Part shown: piece by piece, positions 1 through 7,172 of the stretch
How the letters are laid out: the number at the start of each line of letters is the position of its first letter
Numbering within the stretch: position 1 is the stretch's first letter
Assembly: GCA_002746425.1 (NCBI GenBank)
Contig: NVXB01000024.1
Location: forward strand, 4,448 to 12,125
DNA: 7,678 nt
Direction: 5' to 3'
Source: Hyphomicrobiales bacterium
GTDB lineage: Bacteria > Pseudomonadota > Alphaproteobacteria > Rhizobiales > GCA-2746425
The notes under the pieces: model-generated
Databases searched by the model: none
The model's input: the letters and a program-made list of their open reading frames with translations, nothing else
What the model was told of the DNA's origin: nothing
Translations under genes and position numbers: made by a program

Positions 1-48
1 AATTCAAAGAATGTTGCAACGATATCGAGGCAACTGAATTTTGCGTAG
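1..48 (+). other. Possible 3' tail of an upstream gene cut by the window edge
   Basis: Frame 1 is open from the left edge for 15 codons and ends at TAG 46-48, 14 nt before the UbiD start. That spacing would suit an upstream gene in the same operon. Frame 2 also ends nearby (TGA 35-37), so the true frame cannot be decided and the stretch may instead be leader sequence. The peptide is too short to assign a family. I see no promoter hexamers in these 62 nt. Confidence 0.2.
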
Positions 49-50
49 AC

Positions 51-57
51 GAGGAAA
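51..57 (+). promoter_or_regulatory. Ribosome binding site of the UbiD gene
   Basis: GAGGAAA lies 5 nt before ATG 63. The UbiD reading frame is open to the left edge but has no ATG, GTG or TTG between 3 and 62. This site and ATG 63 therefore fix the start, leaving the usual short N-terminal lead before the family's conserved D-L-R-x-L-I segment. Confidence 0.7.
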
Positions 58-62
58 ACCAC

Positions 63-1505
63 ATGACGAAACGTGAGCGGCACTACGACTTGCGAGATCT
101 CATCCAGAAAATTGATGATCTTGGCGAGTTGAGCGTGGTTGAGGGTGCCGATTGGGACCTGGAAATTGGCGCTGTTTCGGAAATGATTGCCCAGGAAAAT
201 CCGGGTCGCTCGTCTGCTGTTCTTTTTGACAATATCAAGGATTATCCAAAAGGGTTTCGAATTCTGTCTGGGGCAGCCAATTCCTTCAAGCGACTGGCGC
301 TGGTGTTTGGTTTTGACGAACCCTCGCATGAGCTTGATCTGGTGCGTGCTTATCGCGACCGCATGGTCGGTGACTTTAAAATGATCCCACCTGTGGAAGT
401 GGAAACGGGCCCGATCATGGAAAACGTGCTCGAAGGCGATGACGTGGATCTGTTCCGTTTTCCTGTGCCAAAAGTTCATGAATTAGATGGCAATCGTTAT
501 ATTGGCACTGACGATATGATTGTCATGCGTGATCCCGAAAGTGGTTATATAAACCTTGGGACCTACCGTATTGCTGTCCATGATAAAAACACGGCGGGCA
601 TCTGGATTAGCCCGGGGAAACACGGTCGTTTCATTCGCGAAAAATATTTCGCCAAGGGCGAGCCATGCCCTGTACTTATATCTTGTGGTCAGGACCCATT
701 ACTGTTCCTGGCAAGCCATCAGGAAATTCAGGAAGGCGTTTCTGAGCTGGATTATGCCGGTGGTCACCGCGGTAAACCCTTTGAAATAATCCGATCTAAA
801 ACACATGGACTACCCATTCCAGCAAACGCTGAAATTGTATTGGAGGGATTGATTTATCCCGACGATCAAAAACTGGAAGGGCCGTTTGGCGAGTTCATGG
901 GATACTACGCGTCCGAAGCCTCAATGCAGCCTGTTGTGCGCATTGAACGTATTTATCATCGGAATGACCCAATCCTGACGCTTGCGGTGCCATCGCGGCC
1001 ACCAGAGAACTTCACTTTTGCACGTTCCGTGGTCAAATCTGCGATGATATGGGAAGAGGTCGAAAAGGCAGGACTTGCCAATGTGACAGGTGTCTGGTGC
1101 CATGAAGCTGGCGCAGGACGGTTGTTCAATGTCATCCGTATCAAGCAAACTTATGCCGGGCATTCCAAGCAGGCAGGCATGTTGGCCGCCAATTGCCGTG
1201 CGGGGAATTACGCAGGCCGTTGGACGGTGGTTGTGGACGATGATATCGACCCCACGGATTTGAATGACGTCATTTGGGCGATGTCCACCCGGTGTGATCC
1301 GGTAGAGGATATCGATTTTATTCGCCGTGCCTGGTCCACGCCTTTGGACCCTATGATTCCCAAAGCGCCCTATCAATCGAACCGGGCGGTCATTGATGCC
1401 TGCAAGCCATTTGGGCGCCTTGAAGACTTTCCGATAACGGCTGAAGCAAGCCCAGAACTTCGCAATAAAATCAAAAAGAAGTGGCCGAATATTTTTAATC
1501 AGTAA
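63..1505 (+). CDS. UbiD-family prenylated-FMN-dependent (de)carboxylase
   Basis: A 480-residue cytoplasmic enzyme of the UbiD family, which reversibly removes CO2 from aromatic, heteroaromatic or unsaturated acids using prenylated FMN. It aligns along its whole length with E. coli UbiD from memory. The catalytic trio typical of the family is visible: R169 in the N-L-G-x-Y-R segment and E272/E277 in E-G-P-F-G-E. N164, H187 and E228 sit at the spacing expected for the metal/prFMN-phosphate ligands. The conserved K-x-x-Y-A-G-H and D-D-D-x-D-P-x-D-x-N-D-V-I-W segments follow at about 363-410. It heads a tight operon with a TRAP transporter and an aromatic hydroxylase, and a UbiX gene lies 4.6 kb downstream on the other strand, so a catabolic decarboxylase fits better than ubiquinone synthesis. 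Known relatives act on 4-hydroxybenzoate, protocatechuate, vanillate, furoates, pyrrole or indole carboxylates. The substrate here is unknown, and carboxylation is formally possible. Family assignment is very secure. Confidence 0.95.
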   Translation: MTKRERHYDLRDLIQKIDDLGELSVVEGADWDLEIGAVSEMIAQENPGRSSAVLFDNIKDYPKGFRILSGAANSFKRLALVFGFDEPSHELDLVRAYRDRMVGDFKMIPPVEVETGPIMENVLEGDDVDLFRFPVPKVHELDGNRYIGTDDMIVMRDPESGYINLGTYRIAVHDKNTAGIWISPGKHGRFIREKYFAKGEPCPVLISCGQDPLLFLASHQEIQEGVSELDYAGGHRGKPFEIIRSKTHGLPIPANAEIVLEGLIYPDDQKLEGPFGEFMGYYASEASMQPVVRIERIYHRNDPILTLAVPSRPPENFTFARSVVKSAMIWEEVEKAGLANVTGVWCHEAGAGRLFNVIRIKQTYAGHSKQAGMLAANCRAGNYAGRWTVVVDDDIDPTDLNDVIWAMSTRCDPVEDIDFIRRAWSTPLDPMIPKAPYQSNRAVIDACKPFGRLEDFPITAEASPELRNKIKKKWPNIFNQ

Positions 1506-1526
1506 ACGACGGTATCTGTCATAAAC

Positions 1527-1533
1527 GGGAGGA
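1527..1533 (+). promoter_or_regulatory. Strong ribosome binding site of the TAXI binding-protein gene
   Basis: GGGAGGA lies 4 nt before ATG 1538 and is the best Shine-Dalgarno match in the operon. It suits a periplasmic binding protein that is normally made in excess over its membrane partner. The following permease (GAGA at 2593) and hydroxylase (AAGAAAGAA near 4538) have much weaker sites. Confidence 0.7.
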
Positions 1534-1537
1534 CACT

Positions 1538-2554
1538 ATGACACTAAAATTAACACGCAGGCAGGCACTCATTGGATTGAGCACATCTTGCGCTGCACTA
1601 GCTCTTACATCTGGATGGGCTGTAGCCCAGACAAATTCTCTGCGCATTGGCACGTCCAGCACAGGGTCTGTATTTTACACACTAGGTGTGGGTGCAGGCG
1701 AGATTATTCGTGATGTCACTGGTATCAATACGACGGTTGAACCGGTGGGTGGCTCCGCTGCTAATGTAAACGCCATTGCCCGTGGCGACATCGATATGGC
1801 TATTGCAAATTCCTTTGCTGCTTTCTCCGGTTATATGGGGCAGCATGCTTTCAAAAAACCAATAGATTTGCGTCTTGCCGTGCAAGGCCAGTCTAGTTAT
1901 CGCTGGATTTTTGTGCGCAGCGACGCTGGTATCAAAACGCCTAAAGACCTTGAGGGCAAAACCGTCATCGGCGCTCGGGCATCGCTGCCTGAGTTGAGTG
2001 AGATCATGGCAGCTCTTATTGCTGAGTTTGATCTTGATGAAAGCAAAATCAATGTTGTTTCTACGGGTAATTCCAAGGAATCCATTGAAGCTATCCGAAC
2101 GGGCACTGTCGACGCCATCATTATGCCTTATAGCCCACGCGCCGGGAATATTGAGAAGGCCATGAGTGATGGCGCGATGGTTCCGCTGGTTATTTCTGCA
2201 AAGGAACGTGATGCGGTTTTGGCGCGCTTGCCCGAAGCCTTTTTCTCGATTGATCAATCAGCTGAAATGTTCAGCAACCAGCCCTCTGTCGTACCTTTAG
2301 TTGCCTTGAAATCCTATCTTATCACCTCTCCGCAGGTGGATGAGGATGCCATCTACAGTGCAACCAAAGCGATGCTGGAAAACGTCGAGCGTTTTGGCAC
2401 ATTCCACGCCGCTGGCAAGCGTTGGACTTTGAAAAACACGCTGTCTGATCCGGCCCTTCCATTTCATGAAGGTTCAATTCGCTATTTCAAGGAAATCGGC
2501 GTTTGGACGGATGAACTTGAGACCACACAACGACGTTTGCTGTCACGCAGTTAG
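1538..2554 (+). CDS. TAXI-family TRAP transporter substrate-binding protein
   Basis: A 338-residue periplasmic binding protein of the TAXI (TRAP-associated extracytoplasmic immunogenic) family, the soluble receptor of a tripartite ATP-independent transporter driven by an ion gradient. Residues 1-30 form a signal peptide with a twin arginine (R7-R8), a hydrophobic core at about 11-28 and an A-V-A cleavage site before Q31. Export could be by Tat or Sec. The mature protein opens with the family signature L-R-I-G-T-S-S-T-G-S-V-F-Y (35-47), followed by V-G-G-S-A-A-N-V-x-A-I-x-x-G-D-I-D-M-A-I (70-89), the typical TAXI N-terminal lobe. The length is normal for the family. It starts 32 nt after UbiD and precedes the fused permease it would serve. 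TAXI ligands are poorly characterised; from context I infer an aromatic or related carboxylate. Family call secure, ligand unknown. Confidence 0.93.
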   Translation: MTLKLTRRQALIGLSTSCAALALTSGWAVAQTNSLRIGTSSTGSVFYTLGVGAGEIIRDVTGINTTVEPVGGSAANVNAIARGDIDMAIANSFAAFSGYMGQHAFKKPIDLRLAVQGQSSYRWIFVRSDAGIKTPKDLEGKTVIGARASLPELSEIMAALIAEFDLDESKINVVSTGNSKESIEAIRTGTVDAIIMPYSPRAGNIEKAMSDGAMVPLVISAKERDAVLARLPEAFFSIDQSAEMFSNQPSVVPLVALKSYLITSPQVDEDAIYSATKAMLENVERFGTFHAAGKRWTLKNTLSDPALPFHEGSIRYFKEIGVWTDELETTQRRLLSRS

Positions 2555-2560
2555 GACAAG

Positions 2561-2584
2561 CTGGCCCGCTTTTTGGTGGGCCAG
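2561..2584 (+). terminator. Intra-operon stem-loop between binding protein and permease
   Basis: An inverted repeat CTGGCCCGC / GTGGGCCAG (9 pairs including one G-U) with a 6-nt loop TTTTTG begins 6 nt after the TAG of the binding-protein gene. It is followed by the pyrimidine-rich TCTCTCTT rather than a clean U run. This suggests a leaky terminator or a 3'-end-protecting hairpin, giving more binding-protein than permease transcript. The structure is seen directly; the role is inferred. Confidence 0.65.
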
Positions 2585-2603
2585 TCTCTCTTGAGATGAT
2601 ACT

Positions 2604-4538
2604 ATGACCGAAGATAAACCTTCACTTTCTCCTTCAAAAATATTGATGATGATCACGACCATCACGGTGCTCTGGCATCTGGTGATGATTGCCAATGTGC
2701 CTGCCTGGTTTGGCACATTTATATCTCAGTCTACAGTGCGCGCGGTCAGCCTGACGATGGCCGTCCTTCTGGTGCTAATGCGCACTTGGACAAAGGGTCA
2801 AAACAAAGCTGGGCCGGTGCGCAAAACTGTCGATCTTTTGGTTTGGGCCGCTTTGGCGCTGAGCTGCGGTTTTGTCGTTTTCTTTGAACCTTTAGTTCAA
2901 GACTATGGTTTTTATGGCCAATTGGACCAGTTTGGTTTGGTAATGGCGCTGATGCTGTGCATCCCGCTTTTGGAAGCTTTGCGACGCACGACAGGGCCGG
3001 TTCTGCCAATCTTGATCCTGACCTTTGTCGCCATCGCCATGTTCCAACAATATCTGCCGGGCGTGTTACATGGACGTGGCTATTCACTAGACCGATTACT
3101 GTTCAGCTCCTATGTCGGGACGGTTGGCGTCTTTGGAAAACCACTTGGCATTGCCGTTAATGTTGTCATTGTTTTCTTGGTGTTTGGCGCTTTAATGGAG
3201 CGTGCCGGGGCCAGTCGCTGGTTTATGGATTTGGCGATGGCACTTACAGGCCGCACGTGTGGCGGACCGGCAAAGGCGGCTGTTGTCGCATCGGCCATGT
3301 TTGGCTCCATCTCAGGTTCGCCTTCTAGCAATTCTGCGACAACCGGCGTTTTCACAATTCCGATGATGAAGGAAGCAGGTTTCAAGCCGCAATTTGCAGC
3401 GGCGGTGGAAGCTGTAGCATCGACAGGTGGCATGATTTTACCGCCTGTCATGGGCGCCATTGCATTCCTGATGGCCGAATGGATTGGACGCTCCTATTTA
3501 GAGATCGTTACTGCCGCTTTGATACCGGCTATATTGTACTATCTTATTGTATTTGCATCGGTTCACCTCGAAGCCCGCCGTCGTGGCATCAAGGCTATGC
3601 CTACGGCTGATATTCCAGCTTTCTGGAGCACGCTGTTTCATGGTTGGTACTATGCCATTCCAATGGCAGTGCTGATCTATTTTCTGATCGTCAAAGCATA
3701 TCCACCAGGCATGGCAGCGATTTACACGTCAGCGTCGGTAATCCTGTGTAGTTTCTTGTCGCCAAATCGCTCGAATTGGCTCCTGCCACGTAATATTCTT
3801 CTGGCATTTCACGATGCAGTAATGCGCTGGCTGGTCATTGTCGTGATTACCGCAGCTGTTGGGATTATGATCGGTGCACTGGAGCTGTCCGGTGTCGGCT
3901 TGAACGTCTCTCGCTTCATTGTTGATCTTGGTGGCGGCAACTTGCTGTTCACTCTGGTCCTTGTTGGCGTGGTCAGCTTGATTGTTGGCATGGGTTTGGA
4001 CGCAACGCCTGCCTACGTCACATTAGCAACATTGATGGTGCCAGCTCTTGTGCAATTGGGTGTACCCGATATTGCAGCCCATCTTTATGTTGTTTACTGG
4101 GGGTTGGCGTCGTTCTTTACGCCGCCAACATGTATCGCAATTTTTGTCACGGCGCCCATTGCGGGTGCCTCGGTTTGGAAGAGTGGCTGGGAAGCCATGA
4201 GCCTGGGCATTGCTGCCTTCTTGATACCCATTGCCTTTGCGCTTGAACCGGCATTGTTGCTGGAGGGCGATCTCGTCACCATTTTCACGGCCACAACCAC
4301 CGCTCTTTTGGGTTCCCTGTCTTTGACAGCCGGATTGCGCGGATTTGCCTTTTCGCACCTCAATCTTGTGTCGAGGCTTGCGATGTCAGTTGGCGGTGTC
4401 TTGCTGATCTTACCTGGTGTCGTTCCTGCCCTTACAGGAATCGGGCTTGCTTTGGCGGGGCTTGCCTTGTGCGCGTTACGGCCCACAAAAGAGCATTCAG
4501 CACGGCCCATTGAAGCCTCACAAGATACATCGGAATAA
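2604..4538 (+). CDS. TRAP transporter fused permease (4TM/12TM, DctQ-DctM type)
   Basis: A 644-residue inner-membrane protein matching the fused TRAP permeases that pair with TAXI binding proteins. The small-subunit-like part with about four hydrophobic helices occupies about residues 12-125. The large DctM-like part begins near residue 130. Its signature G-S-I-S-G-S-P-S-S-N-S-A-T-T-G (234-248) is followed by the F-T-I-P-M-M-K-E-A-G-F segment and then A-V-E-A-V-A-S-T-G-G with P-P-V-M-G (to about 284). A second conserved region G-M-G-L-D-A-T-P-A-Y and F-F-T-P-P-T-C lies in the C-terminal half. Additional hydrophobic segments run to about residue 625, then a short polar tail. It should import the TAXI-bound solute using a sodium or proton gradient. 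The start is ATG 2604 with a modest GAGA site 7 nt upstream. It follows a stem-loop and ends 12 nt before the hydroxylase, so it belongs to the same operon. Confidence 0.94.
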   Translation: MTEDKPSLSPSKILMMITTITVLWHLVMIANVPAWFGTFISQSTVRAVSLTMAVLLVLMRTWTKGQNKAGPVRKTVDLLVWAALALSCGFVVFFEPLVQDYGFYGQLDQFGLVMALMLCIPLLEALRRTTGPVLPILILTFVAIAMFQQYLPGVLHGRGYSLDRLLFSSYVGTVGVFGKPLGIAVNVVIVFLVFGALMERAGASRWFMDLAMALTGRTCGGPAKAAVVASAMFGSISGSPSSNSATTGVFTIPMMKEAGFKPQFAAAVEAVASTGGMILPPVMGAIAFLMAEWIGRSYLEIVTAALIPAILYYLIVFASVHLEARRRGIKAMPTADIPAFWSTLFHGWYYAIPMAVLIYFLIVKAYPPGMAAIYTSASVILCSFLSPNRSNWLLPRNILLAFHDAVMRWLVIVVITAAVGIMIGALELSGVGLNVSRFIVDLGGGNLLFTLVLVGVVSLIVGMGLDATPAYVTLATLMVPALVQLGVPDIAAHLYVVYWGLASFFTPPTCIAIFVTAPIAGASVWKSGWEAMSLGIAAFLIPIAFALEPALLLEGDLVTIFTATTTALLGSLSLTAGLRGFAFSHLNLVSRLAMSVGGVLLILPGVVPALTGIGLALAGLALCALRPTKEHSARPIEASQDTSE

Positions 4539-4550
4539 GAAAGAAAAATA

Positions 4551-6122
4551 ATGGCACGTTACGAAGTTATCATTGTTGGTGGTGGCCCGGTTGGAATGGG
4601 GCTTGCCATTGAATTGGGGCAGCGCGGTATTTCGGTGGCCGTTGTTGAAAAATACAAAAAGCCACAGCCTATTCCCAAAGGACAAAACCTGACTCAACGG
4701 ACCATGGAACATATGCAAAGTTGGGGCGTGGAGGAAAAGTTGCGTTCTGCACGCACTATTCCGGCAAGTTATGGGATTGGTGGTTTAACTGCTTATGGGT
4801 CACTGTTGTCCGGTTGGCACTATGACTGGTTACAGCGCGATCTTGTGGCGCAATACTATGCCACCGGTAACGAGCGGCTGCCTCAATATAAAACGGAAGA
4901 GGTTTTGCGCAGTCGTGTTACCGAACTTGAAACCGTAAATGTATTTTATGGCTATACGGTCGATGTTGTATCGCAAACAGTCCAAGAAACGCAGGTGATA
5001 GCGCATAATAAAGCTGGAGAAGAACTATCACTCACAGCTGATTATGCTGTGGGTTGCGATGGCGCAAATTCGTTGCTGCGTAATCAATCCGCCATGGTTC
5101 AAACTTGCCGCGAGCACGACCGGAAAATGGTGCTGCTGGTGTTTCGCTCAAGGGAGTTGCACGAATTATTGGCTGCGTTCCCGGGCAAGTCTTACTACAA
5201 TGTGCTGGAGCCAGAACTGAAAGGCTATTGGCGCTTCCTCGGGCGGGTAGATTTGGGTGAAACGTGGTTTTACCACGCGCCTGTTGACGCTGATCTGGAC
5301 GAGGATGCCGATTTTGCTGCGATGTTGCACCAGACTGTGGGTGCCGAGTTCAAAGTTGTGCTAGAACATGTAGGGTTTTGGGATTTACGCTTCGCGATTG
5401 CCGATAATTATCAGGACAAAAGACTGTTTATCGCTGGCGACGCAGCCCATAGTCACCCACCGTATGGCGGATATGGCGTAAATAGTGGTCTGGAAGATGT
5501 TCGTAACCTTGGTTGGAAATTGGCAGCATGTTTGCGCGGTTGGGGTGGTGATGAATTATTGGCCAGTTACAGCGAAGAGCGTGCGGCCGTGTTCCATTCT
5601 ACGTCAGAGGACTTTATCGAAGCGTCCATCAAGAATGATGGCGATTTTCTTGCTTCCTATTCTCCGGAGAAAAACCTGGAAGCTTTTGAAGCAGAATGGA
5701 CTGCAAGAAGCAGTGGTGCTGTGGATGAGGTTAACAAGTTTGAGCCAAATTATGAGGGCTCTCCCATAATTTCCGGGTCAAAAAATGCGAAGCCATCGGC
5801 CATTGGCTCGCACATGTTTGAGGCGCGAGCCGGGCATCATCTTGCACCATATCGACTTCCAGATGGCGGTAATTTATTTGACCGCCTTGGCACAGGTTTT
5901 ACTCTGTTTGATTTTTCGGGCAAGGGCATGTCAGCCTTGTTTGTAACGCAAGCGGCTAAAAGAGGTATGCCTCTTAACGTCATTGTTGAAACGTCGGAAG
6001 TTGCGTCACACTACAAGAGCAAGCTATTGCTGGTGCGGCCGGATAATTTTGTTTCCTGGGTCGGAAATAAGCTGCCAGACAATGTTGATGGAGTGCTGAA
6101 AACCGCCATTGGCTGCAACTGA
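4551..6122 (+). CDS. FAD-dependent aromatic monooxygenase (group A, phenol hydroxylase/MhpA-like)
   Basis: A 523-residue cytoplasmic flavoprotein monooxygenase (FAD_binding_3 family), which uses NAD(P)H and O2 to hydroxylate an aromatic ring. The N-terminal Rossmann motif G10-x-G12-x-x-G15 ends at the acidic E33. The bifunctional G-C-D-G motif is at 168-171. The FAD-ribose motif G-D-A-A-H-S (296-301) leads into P-P-Y-G-G-Y-G-V-N-S-G-L-E-D. After residue about 420 comes a C-terminal domain resembling the thioredoxin-like fold of phenol hydroxylase and MhpA, ending with the typical L-V-R-P-D-x-x-V-S-W segment. The length fits MhpA/TfdB-like enzymes. ATG 4551 starts 12 nt after the permease stop, directly before the Rossmann strand. 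I infer that it hydroxylates the product of the UbiD decarboxylase, for example a phenol to a catechol. The substrate is not readable, and antibiotic- or heterocycle-modifying relatives share the fold. Confidence 0.9.
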   Translation: MARYEVIIVGGGPVGMGLAIELGQRGISVAVVEKYKKPQPIPKGQNLTQRTMEHMQSWGVEEKLRSARTIPASYGIGGLTAYGSLLSGWHYDWLQRDLVAQYYATGNERLPQYKTEEVLRSRVTELETVNVFYGYTVDVVSQTVQETQVIAHNKAGEELSLTADYAVGCDGANSLLRNQSAMVQTCREHDRKMVLLVFRSRELHELLAAFPGKSYYNVLEPELKGYWRFLGRVDLGETWFYHAPVDADLDEDADFAAMLHQTVGAEFKVVLEHVGFWDLRFAIADNYQDKRLFIAGDAAHSHPPYGGYGVNSGLEDVRNLGWKLAACLRGWGGDELLASYSEERAAVFHSTSEDFIEASIKNDGDFLASYSPEKNLEAFEAEWTARSSGAVDEVNKFEPNYEGSPIISGSKNAKPSAIGSHMFEARAGHHLAPYRLPDGGNLFDRLGTGFTLFDFSGKGMSALFVTQAAKRGMPLNVIVETSEVASHYKSKLLLVRPDNFVSWVGNKLPDNVDGVLKTAIGCN

Positions 6123-6129
6123 TGGCGGT
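6102..6129. terminator. Convergent hairpin at the hydroxylase/UbiX junction
   Basis: ACCGCCAT (6102-6109) and ATGGCGGT (6122-6129) form a perfect 8-bp stem with a 12-nt loop. The hydroxylase stop codon TGA 6120-6122 lies in the loop and the first base of the right arm. Read on the minus strand the stem ends in a short T run (TTTT, then C), so it would serve UbiX best. On the plus strand only a weak T-rich stretch follows. It probably acts as a shared terminator for two genes only 20 nt apart, but the short U tracts lower confidence. Confidence 0.5.
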
Positions 6130-6142
6130 GATTTCTGGAGTT

Positions 6143-6712
6143 TTAGGATTCGTCGCGCCAACGTTGAATACGGCCAGTTTCAATATCAAACAGGTCTAGC
6201 GCGCGCGTCACAGTATGATCGATGATATCATCCAGGCTTTGGGGGCGATTATAATATGCTGGCACGGTTGGCGCAATAATGGCACCCATTTCAGCCAATG
6301 ATGTCATGGTCCGCAAATGACCCAAATGAAGTGGCGTTTCTCTTAAACAAAGAACAAGCCGTCGCTTCTCTTTCAAAATAACATCTGCGGCCCGACTCAT
6401 GAGTGACGAGGTTACACCAGAAGCAATTTCACTCATGGTTCTAATCGAGCAGGGCATTATGATCATGCCGTCGGTTTTAAAGGAGCCTGATGAAATTGCA
6501 GCTCCAATGTCCCCTATCGGATAGGCTTTACTTGCCAGTTTCCGAATATCTGCTGGGGAGCAATCAAGTTCGTATTTTATGGTCAATTCCGCAGCTTTGC
6601 TCATGACCAGGTGAGTTTCAATGCCAAGCTCTCTCAAAATTTTCAGAGTGCGAACACCATAGACAACGCCAGAAGCCCCTGAAATTCCTATGATTAATTT
6701 CCTTGTCGTCAC
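6143..6712 (-). CDS. ubiX: UbiX flavin prenyltransferase
   Basis: A 189-residue enzyme that joins a dimethylallyl group to FMN, making the prenylated FMN needed by UbiD decarboxylases. The FMN-binding G-I-S-G-A-S-G is at 9-15. Compared from memory with Pseudomonas aeruginosa UbiX, all key residues match: S14 (S15), E48 (E49), R107 (R122), K114 (K129), R124-E125 (R139-E140), Y154 (Y169), R170 (R185) and W185 (W200). The R-E-T-P-L-H-L-G-H-L-R stretch is the Pad1/UbiX form. The start codon is GTG at 6712-6710, supported by AAAAGG 7 nt upstream and by its position just before the first beta strand; no better in-frame start is seen between it and the predicted transcription start. It is convergent with the catabolic operon and has its own promoter, so it may also supply a ubiquinone-pathway UbiD elsewhere in the genome. 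An active enzyme is very likely. Confidence 0.95.
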   Translation of the reverse strand: MTTRKLIIGISGASGVVYGVRTLKILRELGIETHLVMSKAAELTIKYELDCSPADIRKLASKAYPIGDIGAAISSGSFKTDGMIIMPCSIRTMSEIASGVTSSLMSRAADVILKEKRRLVLCLRETPLHLGHLRTMTSLAEMGAIIAPTVPAYYNRPQSLDDIIDHTVTRALDLFDIETGRIQRWRDES

Positions 6713-6719
6713 AGCTCTA

Positions 6720-6725
6720 CCTTTT
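6720..6725 (-). promoter_or_regulatory. Ribosome binding site deciding the GTG start of ubiX
   Basis: On the minus strand AAAAGG lies 7 nt before the GTG at 6712-6710. It supports this non-ATG start, since no in-frame ATG lies close upstream. Confidence 0.6.
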
Positions 6726-6742
6726 ATGTCATTTGCTGCGGC

Positions 6743-6771
6743 ATTATACCAAAATATGGAGAAATTGGCTA
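6743..6771 (-). promoter_or_regulatory. Sigma-70-type promoter of ubiX
   Basis: On the minus strand a perfect TATAAT (6748-6743) lies 17 bp after TAGCCA (6771-6766), which matches four of six bases of TTGACA. Transcription would start near 6736, giving a leader of about 24 nt that contains the AAAAGG site. This implies expression of ubiX independent of the convergent catabolic operon. Confidence 0.6.
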
Positions 6772-7141
6772 TATTGGATTCTTGTGTTGGGTAAATATTA
6801 TTGCGTCGTCAAAAGTATCTTTAGGTAAAATTATTTTGAGATACGATGTGGAAAATGGCGTGCGTATCGGTTGCTAAATGATGGCAAATTAGAGCGTCTA
6901 AAGGGTCAAGTTTAAATGAGTAAAATTTATAAATATATGTTTGTTTATAAATGGTTATAGTTATTTATTCGGGCCAATGAGTTTTTTTTGAATGACAAGG
7001 TACACGCCTGTTTCCGTTTTGGGATACTCCGAAATCAGTTGGAAATTGTCTTTGGGCAGAAAAATGGGGTTTTGTACGGTGCTGTTACCCTGATGAAGGA
7101 GTGGTGCATAGTTGCCAAAACTTGTACTAAGCATGCTGCAA

Positions 7142-7171
7142 TTGTGTCTGCTTGGCATCCATATGTATGAT
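7142..7171 (+). promoter_or_regulatory. Weak candidate promoter of the TIGR02444 gene
   Basis: TTGTGT (7142-7147) and TATGAT (7166-7171, five of six matches to TATAAT) are 18 bp apart. They lie just upstream of the palindrome at 7173-7190, which would then overlap the transcription start. The -35 match is poor, and other placements are possible in this AT-rich DNA. Confidence 0.3.
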
Positions 7172-7172
7172 A

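Noticed and set aside
3..62. Possible N-terminal extension of the UbiD protein to the left edge
   Set aside because: The frame is open, but it contains no ATG, GTG or TTG, while ATG 63 has a good ribosome site and gives the usual family N-terminus.
921..1376. 151-codon open frame on the minus strand inside the UbiD gene
   Set aside because: It lies wholly antisense to a conserved, full-length UbiD gene and its translation has no recognisable family features.
63..1505. UbiD gene as the ubiquinone-pathway 3-octaprenyl-4-hydroxybenzoate decarboxylase
   Set aside because: Considered because of overall similarity to E. coli UbiD and the nearby ubiX, but the operon with a solute importer and aromatic hydroxylase points to catabolism. 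Not excluded without a phylogeny.
1682..2257. 191-codon open frame on the minus strand inside the TAXI binding-protein gene
   Set aside because: Antisense shadow of a clearly conserved gene, with no ribosome site or domain signature seen.
4023..4510. Two overlapping minus-strand open frames (111 and 138 codons) within the permease gene
   Set aside because: They are antisense to the membrane-spanning C-terminal part of the permease; their polar, basic composition is what reverse-reading hydrophobic codons produces.
6790..6838. Imperfect direct repeat GGTAAATATTATTG / GGTAAAATTATTTTG, 34 nt apart
   Set aside because: Only two inexact copies in strongly AT-biased DNA; chance is the simpler explanation.
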